A stretch of 64,000 nt of DNA from an uncultured Clostridia bacterium (GTDB lineage: Bacteria > Bacillota > Clostridia > Oscillospirales > QAKW01). The notes beneath the pieces were generated by a model. The model saw nothing but the letters and a program-made list of their open reading frames with translations, was not told the origin of the DNA and did no database searches. Below are positions 8,691 to 17,514 of the stretch, one piece after another. The first letter of the stretch is position 1, and the number at the start of each line of letters is the position of its first letter. The position numbers and the translations under genes were made by a program. Location of the stretch: NCBI GenBank assembly GCA_944385895.1, contig CALWYZ010000001.1:104879-168878 (forward strand), in the 5' to 3' direction.

Positions 8691-10865
8691 ATGAAAATCA
8701 TTAAAAGAAGCGGTACGGAAGTGCCGTTTGACAGACGGAAAATAGAGATCGCGGTCACCAAGGCAAATGAGAGCGTGATCCCCAGCGAGCGGATGAGTGA
8801 AATCCAGATAAAACGTATAGCGGAGGATGTAGAAAACGCTGCGCTCAATATGAACAGGTCGCTTTCTGTTGAGGAAATTCAGGATATGGTCGAGGACCAG
8901 ATTATGAATCAGAGGGCTTTTTCTGTTGCGCGCAGATATATAACATATCGCTATACTCGTGAGCTTGTGCGTAAATCCAATACCACAGATGACCAGATAC
9001 TGACGCTGATCGAATGCAACAACGAAGAAGTAAAACAGGAAAATTCAAACAAAAACCCCACTGTCAACAGTGTTCAGCGTGATTATATGGCGGGTGAGGT
9101 CAGCAAGGATATTACCCGTAGGATACTTTTGCCTCAGGATATAGTGTCTGCTCATGATGAGGGTATTATCCATTTCCATGACGCTGATTATTTTGCCCAG
9201 CATATGCACAACTGCGACCTTGTAAACCTTGAGGATATGCTTCAAAACGGAACGGTGATAAGCGGAACGCTGATCGAAAAGCCGCATTCTTTTTCAACTG
9301 CCTGTAACATAGCAACCCAAATAATCGCTCAGGTTGCTTCCAGCCAGTACGGCGGTCAGTCGATAAGCCTTACCCATCTTGCACCGTTTGTAGATATAAG
9401 CAGAAAGAAAATAGCAAAAGAGGTCCGTGAGGAATTTAAAAGCGCCGGAGTCAGTGTTGCGGAAAACATACTCAACGGTATTGTTGAAAACAGACTGCGC
9501 GATGAAATACGCCGCGGAGTACAGACTATACAGTATCAGGTAGTAACTCTTATGACGACAAACGGACAGGCCCCGTTTGTAACTGTTTTTATGTACCTGA
9601 ACGAGGCTAGAAACGAACAGGAAAAAGCGGATCTTGCAATGATTATCGAAGAGACGCTCAATCAGCGCTATCAGGGCGTTAAAAATCAGAGCGGAGTCTG
9701 GATAACACCCGCATTTCCTAAGCTTATATATGTGCTTGAGGAGGATAATGTCACCCCGGACAGCAAATATTATTATCTTACAAAGCTTGCTGCAAAATGC
9801 ACCGCCAAGCGTATGGTTCCAGACTATATTTCCGAAAAGATAATGCTTAAGAACAAGATAGATAAAAACGGCAACGGTAACTGCTATACTTGCATGGGCT
9901 GCCGCAGTTTTCTCACACCGTATGTCGATGAAAACGGAAAGCCTAAATATTACGGCAGATTCAATCAGGGTGTTGTTACAGTAAATCTTGTTGATATAGG
10001 GCTTTCGGCAAATAAGGATATGGAGCGGTTCTGGGAGATATTTGATGAGCGTATGGAGCTTTGTCACAGAGCGCTTCAGTGCAGGCATGAGCGTCTGACA
10101 GGCACGCTGTCCGATGCGGCACCTATTTTGTGGCAGCACGGTGCGCTTTTGAGACTGAAAAGCGGTGAGACTATAGATAAATATCTGCACGGCGGCTATT
10201 CAACATTGTCACTGGGCTATGCCGGTCTTTGGGAATGTGTTTACAGCATGATAGGCAAAAAGCTTACCGAAAAGGAAGGTGAGCAGTTTGGACTGGAGAT
10301 CATGCATAAGCTGAACGAGTATACCGCAAAGTGGAAAGCGGAGGAGAATATAGATTACAGTCTGTATGGCACCCCGCTGGAAAGTACAACTTATAAATTT
10401 GCAAAATGTCTGCAAAAGCGCTTTGGCATAATCAAGGGCGTTACAGACAAGACATATATTACAAACAGCTATCACATACATGTCACCGAGCCTATTGATG
10501 CGTTTGAGAAACTGGCGATCGAGTCCAAATTCCAGGCTCTGTCTCCGGGTGGCGCGATCTCGTATGTAGAGGTGCCCAACATGAACGATAATCTTGATGC
10601 GGTAATGGAGGTCATGAAGTTTATTTATGACAATATTATGTATGCCGAGCTCAATACCAAGAGTGATTTCTGTCAGGTGTGCGGTTATGACGGTGAAATA
10701 CAGATAGTTGAAGAAGACAAAAAGCTTGTATGGGAATGTCCTAACTGTAAAAACCGCGATCAGGCAAAAATGAATGTCGCACGCCGTACCTGCGGATATA
10801 TCGGGACTCAGTTCTGGAACCAGGGAAGAACACAGGAAATTAAAGAACGGGTACTGCATCTGTAA
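8691..10865 (+). CDS. nrdD: Anaerobic (class III) ribonucleoside-triphosphate reductase
   Basis: It reduces ribonucleoside triphosphates to deoxy forms using an oxygen-sensitive glycyl radical. The protein is 724 residues when started at ATG 8691, 5 bases from GGAGG; a TTG at 8679 overlaps that site and is rejected. An N-terminal ATP-cone (about 1-90, KIIKRSGTEVPFDRRKIE) gives allosteric control. The catalytic barrel contains a Cys-rich CYTCMGC segment. Near the end, CQVCGYDG and CPNC form the structural zinc site, and RRTCGYIG carries the radical glycine (Gly702). NrdG is encoded next. Regulation by NrdR is suggested by two upstream boxes. Confidence 0.96.
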   Translation: MKIIKRSGTEVPFDRRKIEIAVTKANESVIPSERMSEIQIKRIAEDVENAALNMNRSLSVEEIQDMVEDQIMNQRAFSVARRYITYRYTRELVRKSNTTDDQILTLIECNNEEVKQENSNKNPTVNSVQRDYMAGEVSKDITRRILLPQDIVSAHDEGIIHFHDADYFAQHMHNCDLVNLEDMLQNGTVISGTLIEKPHSFSTACNIATQIIAQVASSQYGGQSISLTHLAPFVDISRKKIAKEVREEFKSAGVSVAENILNGIVENRLRDEIRRGVQTIQYQVVTLMTTNGQAPFVTVFMYLNEARNEQEKADLAMIIEETLNQRYQGVKNQSGVWITPAFPKLIYVLEEDNVTPDSKYYYLTKLAAKCTAKRMVPDYISEKIMLKNKIDKNGNGNCYTCMGCRSFLTPYVDENGKPKYYGRFNQGVVTVNLVDIGLSANKDMERFWEIFDERMELCHRALQCRHERLTGTLSDAAPILWQHGALLRLKSGETIDKYLHGGYSTLSLGYAGLWECVYSMIGKKLTEKEGEQFGLEIMHKLNEYTAKWKAEENIDYSLYGTPLESTTYKFAKCLQKRFGIIKGVTDKTYITNSYHIHVTEPIDAFEKLAIESKFQALSPGGAISYVEVPNMNDNLDAVMEVMKFIYDNIMYAELNTKSDFCQVCGYDGEIQIVEEDKKLVWECPNCKNRDQAKMNVARRTCGYIGTQFWNQGRTQEIKERVLHL

Positions 10866-10904
10866 GAAAATCCCGACCGGCCAGGCTGTGCAAAACAGAA
10901 GAAC

Positions 10905-10935
10905 AATAAGGGACGGTTTATCGCTGTCCCTTATT
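10905..10935 (+). terminator. Stem-loop between nrdD and nrdG
   Basis: A perfect 10-bp stem, AATAAGGGAC with GTCCCTTATT, closes an 11-base loop. It is followed by AATAAT rather than a long T-run. It may act as a weak terminator, or as a stabiliser that lowers nrdG expression relative to nrdD. Confidence 0.55.
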
Positions 10936-10984
10936 AATAATTTATACACCGTAATGTTTGGCGGTGACGCTTTGGAGGAGTGCT

Positions 10985-11503
10985 ATGAACTACGGCGAAA
11001 TAAAAAAATGCGATATTGCCAACGGTATAGGGGTGCGTGTTTCTCTTTTTGTATCCGGATGCCGACATCACTGCCCGGACTGCTTCAATTCTATGACATG
11101 GGATTTTGGCTATGGAAGGGAATTTACTTCCGATACTCAGGATGAAATTATCGGCGCGCTTTCTAAAAGTTATATCCGCGGTATGACTCTGATAGGCGGC
11201 GAGCCGCTGGAACCGGAAAACCAACCCTGCGTGCTGGAACTGCTAAGACGTGTGAAAACAGAGCTGAGTGATAAGGATATATGGTGTTACAGCGGTTTTA
11301 CCTTTGAAGAACTGACAGGCGACAGCCGCGCTCATACAGAATATATAGATGAAATACTCAAACTGATAGATGTGCTTGTTGACGGTCGGTTTGAAAGAGA
11401 AAGAAAAAATATCTCGCTCCGCTTTCGCGGATCGGAAAACCAGCGTATCATAGACGTCAAAAAATCCTTAAAAGAAGGAACTGTCGTGCTCTGGCAGGAA
11501 TGA
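10985..11503 (+). CDS. nrdG: Anaerobic ribonucleotide reductase activase (radical SAM)
   Basis: It cleaves S-adenosylmethionine to install the glycyl radical on NrdD. The 172-residue protein has the radical-SAM triad Cys26, Cys30, Cys33 (CRHHCPDC), a glycine-rich GGEPL SAM motif at about 72-76, and a length normal for NrdG. The ATG at 10985 follows GGAGGAG; an in-frame upstream GTG/ATG-like start at 10958 has no binding site. It lies 119 bases after nrdD, with a stem-loop between, and is followed by a strong terminator. Confidence 0.95.
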   Translation: MNYGEIKKCDIANGIGVRVSLFVSGCRHHCPDCFNSMTWDFGYGREFTSDTQDEIIGALSKSYIRGMTLIGGEPLEPENQPCVLELLRRVKTELSDKDIWCYSGFTFEELTGDSRAHTEYIDEILKLIDVLVDGRFERERKNISLRFRGSENQRIIDVKKSLKEGTVVLWQE

Positions 11504-11511
11504 AATATAAT

Positions 11512-11546
11512 AAAAAAGGTGCGGACTTTCAGTCCGCACCTTTTTT
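11512..11546 (+). terminator. Terminator of nrdDG, bidirectional
   Basis: Stem AAAAAAGGTGCGGACT pairs with AGTCCGCACCTTTTTT around a TTC loop. A- and T-runs on both sides allow it to serve the convergent symporter gene too. Confidence 0.92.
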
Positions 11547-11582
11547 ATTGTATATTTGCAGCTCAAGCTTTGCCCTTATGCT

Positions 11583-13118
11583 TTACTGCTCTCCGTTTTT
11601 TATCTGTTCTGCTGTTTGCTTCTGTATTTCCTTATCAAATGAGAGTATAGGCTCTATATCTTTGCCGTGTAGTCTTCGGTCGATATAGTTTTTGGTTATT
11701 TTTGAAACGAGCGGGAAAAGCGCCAGTACTCCTATCAGGTTTGGTATCATCATCATTCCGTTGAAGGTGTCAGATATATCCCATGCAAGCGATGACGTCA
11801 TAACAGCACCTGAAATAATCATAAGCACAAAAATCACCTTATATACAGGCGTCGCCTTTTCACCGAACATGTATTCTACGGCTTTGGTTCCGTATTGGGA
11901 CCAGCCCAGAACTGTGGTGAAAGCAAACAGAAGCATTGCAAGAGCTATAAAAATCTCACCCGCTCTGCCGAATACATTTCCGAAAGCCGTCGCGACAAGT
12001 GTAGAGTCATTTACTCCTTGAACGGCAAGTCCTGTCTCAAGGTCAATATACCCTGATGAAAGTACCACGACAGCAGTCATTGTACATACTACGAATGTAT
12101 CAAAAAATACTTCAAAAATCCCCCACATGCCCTGTCTTACGGGTTCTTTCACATTAGAAGATGAATGTACCATTACGGAAGATCCAAGCCCTGCCTCGTT
12201 GGAGAACACACCGCGCTTGCAGCCCTGGGTTATAACCTGTTTTATTGTTATACCCACAACTGCCCCGCTAGCCGCTTTGACGCCGAATGCAAACTTAAAT
12301 ATAGAGGCGAATATATTTCCTACGTTATTGATATGTATACAAAAAACAACAATACATCCAACCACATACAAAACAGCCATAAACGGTACGATGTGTTCTG
12401 CCACTGCAGCAATACGCTGAAGTCCGCCTATGATTATCATTGCTGCGATTATCATCAAAACTACACCGATAACAATATTTACAACTGATACTCCTCCTAT
12501 TTCGGGAAACTCAATGTCAGCAAAAAACGCGGAATGGATATTGAGAGTTATTTTGTTTATCTGTCCCATGTTCCCTATTCCGAATGACGCCAGAATGGCA
12601 CAAATAGAAAAGATTATTCCCAATATTTTACCGATTGTTTTATTGCGGATCTTGCTGCCCAGTCCGTCCTCCAGATAATACATCGCACCGCCGGACCATT
12701 CATTGCGGCTGTTGCGGCGTCTGTAATAGATACCCAGAACATTTTCGGAAAAATTGGTCATCATTCCGAAAAATGCGGCAGCCCACATCCAAAACACGGC
12801 ACCCGGACCGCCTAATACGATAGCGGCGGATACTCCTGCGATATTTCCGGTTCCTATGGTAGCCGCAAGCGCTGTACATAATGCCTGAAATTGTGAAATT
12901 GTTTGCTTGTCCGTTTTTTTTGTTGATGAATTGTTTTTTCTGAAAACACTGCCTATTGTTTCTCTCCACCAGTGTCTAAGATGTGTAACCTGAAAAAAAC
13001 CGGTACAGCAGGTCAGAAGTATTCCTGTGCCGATAAGTATGATAAGACCGGTTTTTACCCAGACAAAATCATTTATCGCACTGTTTATTTCTGTAAGAGT
13101 TTTTAAAAATTTGTCCAT
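11583..13118 (-). CDS. Alanine/glycine:cation symporter (AGCS) family
   Basis: This 511-residue membrane protein with about eleven helices imports glycine or alanine with Na+ (or H+). Family signatures are visible: GPGAVFWMWAAAFFGMMTNF, GVFSNEAGLGSS and the ATIGTGNIAG block in the first third. The length is typical. The start at 13118 follows GGGGGAG. Its leader carries a glycine riboswitch and an intrinsic terminator, which strongly favours glycine as an intracellular signal, and probably as a transported substrate. The C-terminus is hydrophilic (EIQKQTAEQIKNGEQ). Confidence 0.93.
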   Translation of the reverse strand: MDKFLKTLTEINSAINDFVWVKTGLIILIGTGILLTCCTGFFQVTHLRHWWRETIGSVFRKNNSSTKKTDKQTISQFQALCTALAATIGTGNIAGVSAAIVLGGPGAVFWMWAAAFFGMMTNFSENVLGIYYRRRNSRNEWSGGAMYYLEDGLGSKIRNKTIGKILGIIFSICAILASFGIGNMGQINKITLNIHSAFFADIEFPEIGGVSVVNIVIGVVLMIIAAMIIIGGLQRIAAVAEHIVPFMAVLYVVGCIVVFCIHINNVGNIFASIFKFAFGVKAASGAVVGITIKQVITQGCKRGVFSNEAGLGSSVMVHSSSNVKEPVRQGMWGIFEVFFDTFVVCTMTAVVVLSSGYIDLETGLAVQGVNDSTLVATAFGNVFGRAGEIFIALAMLLFAFTTVLGWSQYGTKAVEYMFGEKATPVYKVIFVLMIISGAVMTSSLAWDISDTFNGMMMIPNLIGVLALFPLVSKITKNYIDRRLHGKDIEPILSFDKEIQKQTAEQIKNGEQ

Positions 13119-13149
13119 ATTCTCCCCCGTTTATAAAAATGTTTCGTAT

Positions 13150-13192
13150 ATAAAAACAGCAGACCATTGCTTCTTAAAAGCCCGGTCTGCTG
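13150..13192 (-). terminator. Riboswitch-linked intrinsic terminator
   Basis: Read on the minus strand, CAGCAGACC (13192-13184) pairs with GGTCTGCTG (13165-13157), with an inner GCTT/AAGC pairing, then runs into TTTTTATAT. It lies between the glycine aptamer and the symporter start, the position of an expression platform. Confidence 0.8.
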
Positions 13193-13204
13193 AAGAGCGC
13201 GTAT

Positions 13205-13357
13205 GTTCTCAAGTTGACAAACAAGTACTTTGTCCTTTTGCCTGAGAGATTAACGCTGCCTGCGTTTTGCCCCTTCGGCACTCAATTAAATGAGCTTCTC
13301 CAAAGTTCTGTCGGCTTGCAGTCTCTGCTGCGGCAGTTTCTGCAAGTTTCATTCAGA
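13205..13357 (-). ncRNA. Glycine riboswitch (gcvT type, single aptamer)
   Basis: On the minus strand the leader has the hallmark segments of the gcvT aptamer in order: TTTGGAGAAGCTC (P1/P2 side), GAGTGCCGAAGGGGCAA, then AATCTCTCAGGCAAAAGGAC, spanning roughly 13306-13228. Only one conserved core is seen. The more upstream part (about 13307-13357) forms a different hairpin-rich segment, so this looks like a singlet, perhaps with an accessory helix, rather than a tandem pair. It ends in the terminator at 13150-13192. Glycine binding would be expected to alter termination before the AGCS gene. The direction (ON or OFF) cannot be told by eye. Confidence 0.88.
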
Positions 13358-13365
13358 CTGTCAAA

Positions 13366-13394
13366 ATTATATCAGATAAGATCTTAAATTACAA
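13366..13394 (-). promoter_or_regulatory. Promoter of the riboswitch-symporter transcript
   Basis: Minus-strand TTGTAA (13394-13389) and TATAAT (13371-13366) with a 17-base spacer place transcription initiation just upstream of the aptamer. Confidence 0.65.
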
Positions 13395-13426
13395 TATATC
13401 AATTGATAAAAAATTTACTTTGCCTC

Positions 13427-13455
13427 TTGAAAAATACCCATAGGGGGTATATAAT
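13427..13455 (+). promoter_or_regulatory. csoR-copA promoter with CsoR operator in the spacer
   Basis: TTGAAA (13427-13432) and TATAAT (13450-13455) are 17 bases apart. Between them lies TACCCATAGGGGGTA (13435-13449), a G-tract pseudo-palindrome very like known CsoR operators. Binding there would occlude polymerase, giving copper-released autoregulation. Confidence 0.82.
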
Positions 13456-13496
13456 ATACTTGAAAGCAATGAAAATAAATATTTGAAGAGGATAAA

Positions 13497-13793
13497 ATGG
13501 ATAATAATTGTTGTAAAAGGACAAAAATACGTTCACAGGAGGAATACAAAAAACTCATCAACAGGCTCAACAGACTTGAAGGGCAGGTGCGCGGAATAAA
13601 AAATATGGTTGAGAACAATGCGTATTGCCCTGATATACTGGTGCAGACAGCTGCCGTTCAGTCAGCGCTGAGTGCATTTTCAAGGGAGCTTTTGTCAAGT
13701 CATATACGTACTTGTGTGTCAGAGGATATACGCGCGGGTAAATATGAGACGGTCGATGAGCTGACTGAGACGCTTCAGAAACTTATAAGATAG
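13497..13793 (+). CDS. csoR: Copper-sensing repressor CsoR
   Basis: This 98-residue all-helical repressor of the DUF156 family binds operator DNA when copper-free and leaves it on binding Cu(I). The Cu(I)-binding triad Cys44, His69, Cys73 (AYCPD and SSHIRTC) is intact, which separates it from RcnR, FrmR and persulfide-sensing CstR types. The [12 protein letters not shown] segment is the usual DNA-contact helix. It begins the copper operon, with an operator-like palindrome inside its own promoter. copA starts 11 bases downstream. Confidence 0.92.
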   Translation: MDNNCCKRTKIRSQEEYKKLINRLNRLEGQVRGIKNMVENNAYCPDILVQTAAVQSALSAFSRELLSSHIRTCVSEDIRAGKYETVDELTETLQKLIR

Positions 13794-13804
13794 GAGTATA
13801 TATA

Positions 13805-16282
13805 ATGAAGAAATTTGATGTTACGGGAATGAGCTGTTCGGCATGTTCCGCAGCCGTCACCAGGGCGGTTATGAAGACTAAGGGTGTGACCCGCTGTGAT
13901 GTCAGTCTGCTTACAAACTCTATGACAGTTGAAGGAGAGTTTTCCGATTTTGATGTTATAGACGCTGTAAAAAGTGCGGGATATGACGCGTCGGTAAAGG
14001 GCTCTGGCAAAAGCGGGACGTCAAAGGAAATGACTGCGGATAGAGAAACGCCGGCCATGATAAAACGGCTTGCTTTTTCCGCTGTGTTTTTGCTGCTTCT
14101 GATGTACATTTCTATGGGCCATACAATGTGGGGATGGCCGCTGCCGGCAGCACTTGCCGAAAATTATTTGGCACAGGGACTCGTACAGCTTTTGCTGACA
14201 ACTGCTGTCATGGTGATAAATCAGAAATTTTTTATAAGCGGCTTTAAAAGCCTTATAAAAGGCGCGCCTAATATGGATGCGCTTGTTGCAATAGGCTCGG
14301 CAGCGGCATATGCTTACAGTACTTATGCTCTTTTTGCTATGACCTTCGATGCACAGCATGCAGCTCATTATTTGCATGATTTTTATTTTGAATCAGCCGC
14401 AATGATATTGACCCTTATCACATTAGGAAAGATGCTTGAGGCGTATTCTAAGGGAAAAACGACAGATGCGCTGAAATCTCTTATGAGCCTTACGCCTAAA
14501 ACAGCTGTTATTGAGCGAGACGGAAAGGAAACCACAGTAGCGGTCGAAGACGTGATGGTAGGAGATGTGTTTGTGGTTCGTCCGGGGGACAGTATACCGG
14601 TAGACGGTGTTGTTATAGACGGAGAAAGCGCCGTTGACGAATCTGCGCTTACAGGTGAGAGTTTGCCTGCGGATAAAGCAAAAGGGGACAGAGTCAGTGC
14701 TGCTACTGTAAACAGATCAGGATTTATGCGCTGCAGGGCGGTGAGTGTAGGAAAGGACACCACTATTTCACAGATAATACAGATGGTAAGTGATGCTGCT
14801 TCTTCAAAAGCTCCCATATCACGTGCAGCAGACCGTGTGTCCGGCATATTTGTACCGTCGGTCATGGCAATAGCCGTTGTTACAGCTGCAGTATGGCTTA
14901 TAGCCGGTGCATCTGCAGGCACAGCTTTGGCAAGGGCAGTTTCGGTGCTTGTCATCAGCTGTCCGTGCGCTCTGGGCCTTGCAACGCCGGTTGCGATAAT
15001 GGTGGCAAGCGGAGTGGGAGCCAGACACGGTATTCTCTTCAAAAATGCAAAAGCTCTTGAAAACGCCGGTAGAATAAAAACCGCGGCTTTGGATAAGACA
15101 GGAACCGTCACTTGCGGTCAGCCGTCGGTCACGGATATAGTTACTGCAGACGATGTGACTCAGACAGAGCTTTTGGCGTATGCCGTTTCTCTTGAAAGAC
15201 AGAGCGAGCATCCTTTTGCAAGGGCGATAGTAGATTATACGGCAGGAAAAGATATACCGGCTTATGAAACATCTGATTTTAAAGCTCTTCCCGGCAGCGG
15301 ATTGCAGGCGGTCATAAACGGAAAGACTGCTTTCGGAGGAAGCATGGAGTTTATCGGCGGTATCGTAAAGATACCAGAGAATATGCGCAAGCGTGCGCTT
15401 AAGTTGGCACAGAGCGGAAAGACCCCGCTGTTTTTTACCGATGGCGACAAACTGCTGGGTATGATAGCTGCTGCAGATACCATCAAGCCTGACAGTGCAT
15501 ATGCTGTAAGCATGATGAGGCATATGGGGATCAGCACCGTCATGCTGACAGGTGATAATGAACGCACAGCGCGTGCAATAGCGGATTTGGCAGGCATTGA
15601 TAAGGTGACAGCCGGAGTTATGCCTGCTGGAAAGGAAAACGTCATAAAACAGCTGTGCGCCGACGGAACTAAGATTGCAATGATAGGTGACGGTATAAAT
15701 GATGCTCCGGCGCTGACCCGTGCCGATCTGGGAATTGCAATCGGCGCCGGCACGGATGTCGCCATAGACGCCGCCGATGTTGTGTTGATGAACAGTTCTC
15801 TGACAGACGCTGCAAATGCACTCAAACTCGGACGCACAACTCTGCGTAACATTCATGAAAATCTATTTTGGGCATTTATTTATAACGTAATAGGTATACC
15901 GCTTGCCGCGGGAGTTTGGGTGCCGCTGTTCGGGTGGACGCTCAGTCCTATGTTTGCAGCAGCGGCTATGAGTCTGTCAAGCGTATGTGTTGTAAGCAAC
16001 GCCTTAAGACTTAATTTTTTCAAGCCGTTTAAACCGGTATTTACAGGTAAACCTAATAAAAGAAAGGAGAATATAACAATGGAAAAAACACTTAAGATTC
16101 AGGGCATGATGTGTCCTAAATGCGAACAGCATGTAAGGGAGGCGCTTGAAAGTATTGAAGGAGTACAGTCAGCTGATGTCAGCCACAAGAGCGGTACGGC
16201 TGTAGTGGTTATGAACGGTGATGTCTCCGATTCTGCGCTGACAGACGCTGTAGAGCATGCCGGATATACTGTATTGAACTGA
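13805..16282 (+). CDS. copA: Cu(I)-exporting P1B-type ATPase with N- and C-terminal metal-binding domains
   Basis: It pumps Cu(I) out of the cytosol using ATP. Domain order in 825 residues: HMA domain (Cys11-x2-Cys14), membrane helices, actuator loop, CPC transport motif (386-388), phosphorylation site DKTGT (Asp430), the SEHPFA nucleotide-domain motif, GDGINDAP (from about 628), and final helices. A second HMA domain follows from residue 759 with CPKC (Cys770, Cys773). Most CopA proteins carry HMA domains only at the N-terminus, so the C-terminal one is notable. It is joined by a Lys/Asn-rich linker and preceded in the DNA by a consensus ribosome binding site. It is regulated with csoR. Confidence 0.95.
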   Translation: MKKFDVTGMSCSACSAAVTRAVMKTKGVTRCDVSLLTNSMTVEGEFSDFDVIDAVKSAGYDASVKGSGKSGTSKEMTADRETPAMIKRLAFSAVFLLLLMYISMGHTMWGWPLPAALAENYLAQGLVQLLLTTAVMVINQKFFISGFKSLIKGAPNMDALVAIGSAAAYAYSTYALFAMTFDAQHAAHYLHDFYFESAAMILTLITLGKMLEAYSKGKTTDALKSLMSLTPKTAVIERDGKETTVAVEDVMVGDVFVVRPGDSIPVDGVVIDGESAVDESALTGESLPADKAKGDRVSAATVNRSGFMRCRAVSVGKDTTISQIIQMVSDAASSKAPISRAADRVSGIFVPSVMAIAVVTAAVWLIAGASAGTALARAVSVLVISCPCALGLATPVAIMVASGVGARHGILFKNAKALENAGRIKTAALDKTGTVTCGQPSVTDIVTADDVTQTELLAYAVSLERQSEHPFARAIVDYTAGKDIPAYETSDFKALPGSGLQAVINGKTAFGGSMEFIGGIVKIPENMRKRALKLAQSGKTPLFFTDGDKLLGMIAAADTIKPDSAYAVSMMRHMGISTVMLTGDNERTARAIADLAGIDKVTAGVMPAGKENVIKQLCADGTKIAMIGDGINDAPALTRADLGIAIGAGTDVAIDAADVVLMNSSLTDAANALKLGRTTLRNIHENLFWAFIYNVIGIPLAAGVWVPLFGWTLSPMFAAAAMSLSSVCVVSNALRLNFFKPFKPVFTGKPNKRKENITMEKTLKIQGMMCPKCEQHVREALESIEGVQSADVSHKSGTAVVVMNGDVSDSALTDAVEHAGYTVLN
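16079..16282 (+). CDS. Possible separately translated CopZ-like copper chaperone (internal start in copA)
   Basis: Inside copA, AAAGGAGA (16063-16070) lies 8 bases before an in-frame ATG at 16079. Starting there gives a free 67-residue ferredoxin-fold HMA protein with the GMMCPKC copper site, the size and sequence class of CopZ. It would then serve as the cytosolic Cu(I) donor to the full-length pump, and no separate copZ follows the operon. Alternatively this is just the tail of CopA, and the purine-rich run encodes a Lys/Arg/Glu linker. The sequence cannot decide; both products may be made. Confidence 0.45.
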   Translation: MEKTLKIQGMMCPKCEQHVREALESIEGVQSADVSHKSGTAVVVMNGDVSDSALTDAVEHAGYTVLN

Positions 16283-16285
16283 ATA

Positions 16286-16322
16286 AAAAAATACGGTATG
16301 CAAATGTATACCGTATTTTTTA
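16286..16322. terminator. Bidirectional terminator between copA and the SDR gene
   Basis: AAAAAATACGGTAT pairs with ATACCGTATTTTTT around a short loop. It serves copA on the plus strand and the convergent gene on the minus strand, whose stop codon lies inside it. Confidence 0.9.
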
Positions 16323-17342
16323 TTTCTCAGAGACTAAATCATGCAGTAAATTTACAACCGCTAAGCTGTCGTTTCTTTGTGCCAGCTGAATAAGGGATTT
16401 CAGGTCACGCATAAAATTTTTTGGGACTTGCGGCAGCTGTCCTATATAGACGCTGTTGTCTTGGCAAAGCTCTGTGTATTCTGAGCTTTGAAAAAGCTGT
16501 TCATGCAGCTTTTCTCCTTCTCTGAGACCTGTGAATTTGATATCAATATCCTTATACGGCTGAAAACCACTGTCTCTTATCATTGTTTCTGCCAGATCCA
16601 GTATTTTTACAGGCTTATCCATTTTGGGAATATATATTTGGCCGCTGTCAGCGTTTGCTGCCGCCTTTAGAATCAGCCATGCTGACTGAGGGATCGTTAT
16701 AAAATATCGGGATACGTCTGGGTGGGTTACCGTTACCGGACCGCCCGATTCTATCTGCTTTTTGAACAGTACAGCCACAGAACCGCTTGATCCCAATACG
16801 TTGCCCATGCGCACTGTTATAAATGAGCAGCCGCCTTGAGACGCAAAATACTTTATTATCATTTCGCAGCAGCGTTTGGTTGCTCCCATAACACTTAAAG
16901 GATTCACCGCCTTGTCTGTGGATATAAGTATAAATCGTTTTACATTATACTTTATAGACGTTTCTGCCAGATTTAAAGTGGGGGCAACGTTGTTCTTTAC
17001 CGCTTCTTCCGCACAATGCTCCATCAGCGGCACATGCTTGTGCGCGGCGGTATGGAATACAATATCCGGTAAGTACCGCTCAAATATTATTTCCATTTTG
17101 TCACGGTCACGGACAGATGCTATTTCAATGGTCACAGGCACATGCATGCCGTGTTTGAAGAAAATCTCCTGCTGCAGCTCGTAAACTCCGTTTTCGCATA
17201 TATCGAGAAGTATTAGCTTTTTCGGACTGTAATCTATTATCTGCCTGCATAACTGAGAGCCTATAGTTCCTCCTGCGCCGGTTACAAGACAGACGCTGTT
17301 TTCTATAACTTTCCGTACGCTGTTTGTCTGGATATCTGTCAT
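16320..17342 (-). CDS. CapD/FlaA1-like nucleotide-sugar epimerase/dehydratase, soluble
   Basis: This 340-residue NAD(P)-dependent extended SDR enzyme has the Rossmann motif VTGAGGTIGS (about 19-28). The active-site region is ISTDKAVNPLSVMGATKR, where the usual Tyr of the YxxxK pair is Met, as in the CapD/WbpM/FlaA1 group of UDP-GlcNAc 4,6-dehydratases or C4/C6-acting enzymes. The N-terminal membrane domain of CapD is missing, so it is a short cytosolic form. It probably feeds capsule, glycan or flagellin sugar synthesis. It is monocistronic, convergent with copA and divergent from the GH27 gene. Confidence 0.87.
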   Translation of the reverse strand: MTDIQTNSVRKVIENSVCLVTGAGGTIGSQLCRQIIDYSPKKLILLDICENGVYELQQEIFFKHGMHVPVTIEIASVRDRDKMEIIFERYLPDIVFHTAAHKHVPLMEHCAEEAVKNNVAPTLNLAETSIKYNVKRFILISTDKAVNPLSVMGATKRCCEMIIKYFASQGGCSFITVRMGNVLGSSGSVAVLFKKQIESGGPVTVTHPDVSRYFITIPQSAWLILKAAANADSGQIYIPKMDKPVKILDLAETMIRDSGFQPYKDIDIKFTGLREGEKLHEQLFQSSEYTELCQDNSVYIGQLPQVPKNFMRDLKSLIQLAQRNDSLAVVNLLHDLVSEK

Positions 17343-17437
17343 AACAATCTCTCCGTAAAAAAAATCAAAGTCATTATAATATGTTTTTTGGCGTTTGTAC
17401 AGTCGTATTTATAAATTGATTTATTTGTAAAAAAATA

Positions 17438-17465
17438 TTGACATTAAATATCAGTGCTATATAAT
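17438..17465 (+). promoter_or_regulatory. Promoter of the GH27 gene
   Basis: TTGACA (17438-17443) and TATAAT (17460-17465) are separated by 16 bases, with a 49-base leader before the ATG. No obvious operator palindrome was seen. Confidence 0.8.
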
Positions 17466-17514
17466 GAAGGTAATTCTAATCTTAATGCCTCTATGAGACA
17501 GAAAGGAAAAAATT

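Noticed and set aside
9294..10190. Long open frame antisense to nrdD
   Set aside because: It lies wholly opposite a gene with clear catalytic motifs, has no plausible start signal, and its translation has the Cys/His/Tyr-rich look of an antisense shadow. The same applies to 10209-10949 and 14819-15856.
13307..13357. A second glycine aptamer
   Set aside because: The segment is hairpin-rich (CTGCAAG/CTTGCAG) but lacks the conserved aptamer core, so the riboswitch is called single.
17343..17420. Promoter for the CapD-like gene on the minus strand
   Set aside because: A good TATAAT is present, but the best -35 (TGTACA) is poor, so it is not listed as a feature.
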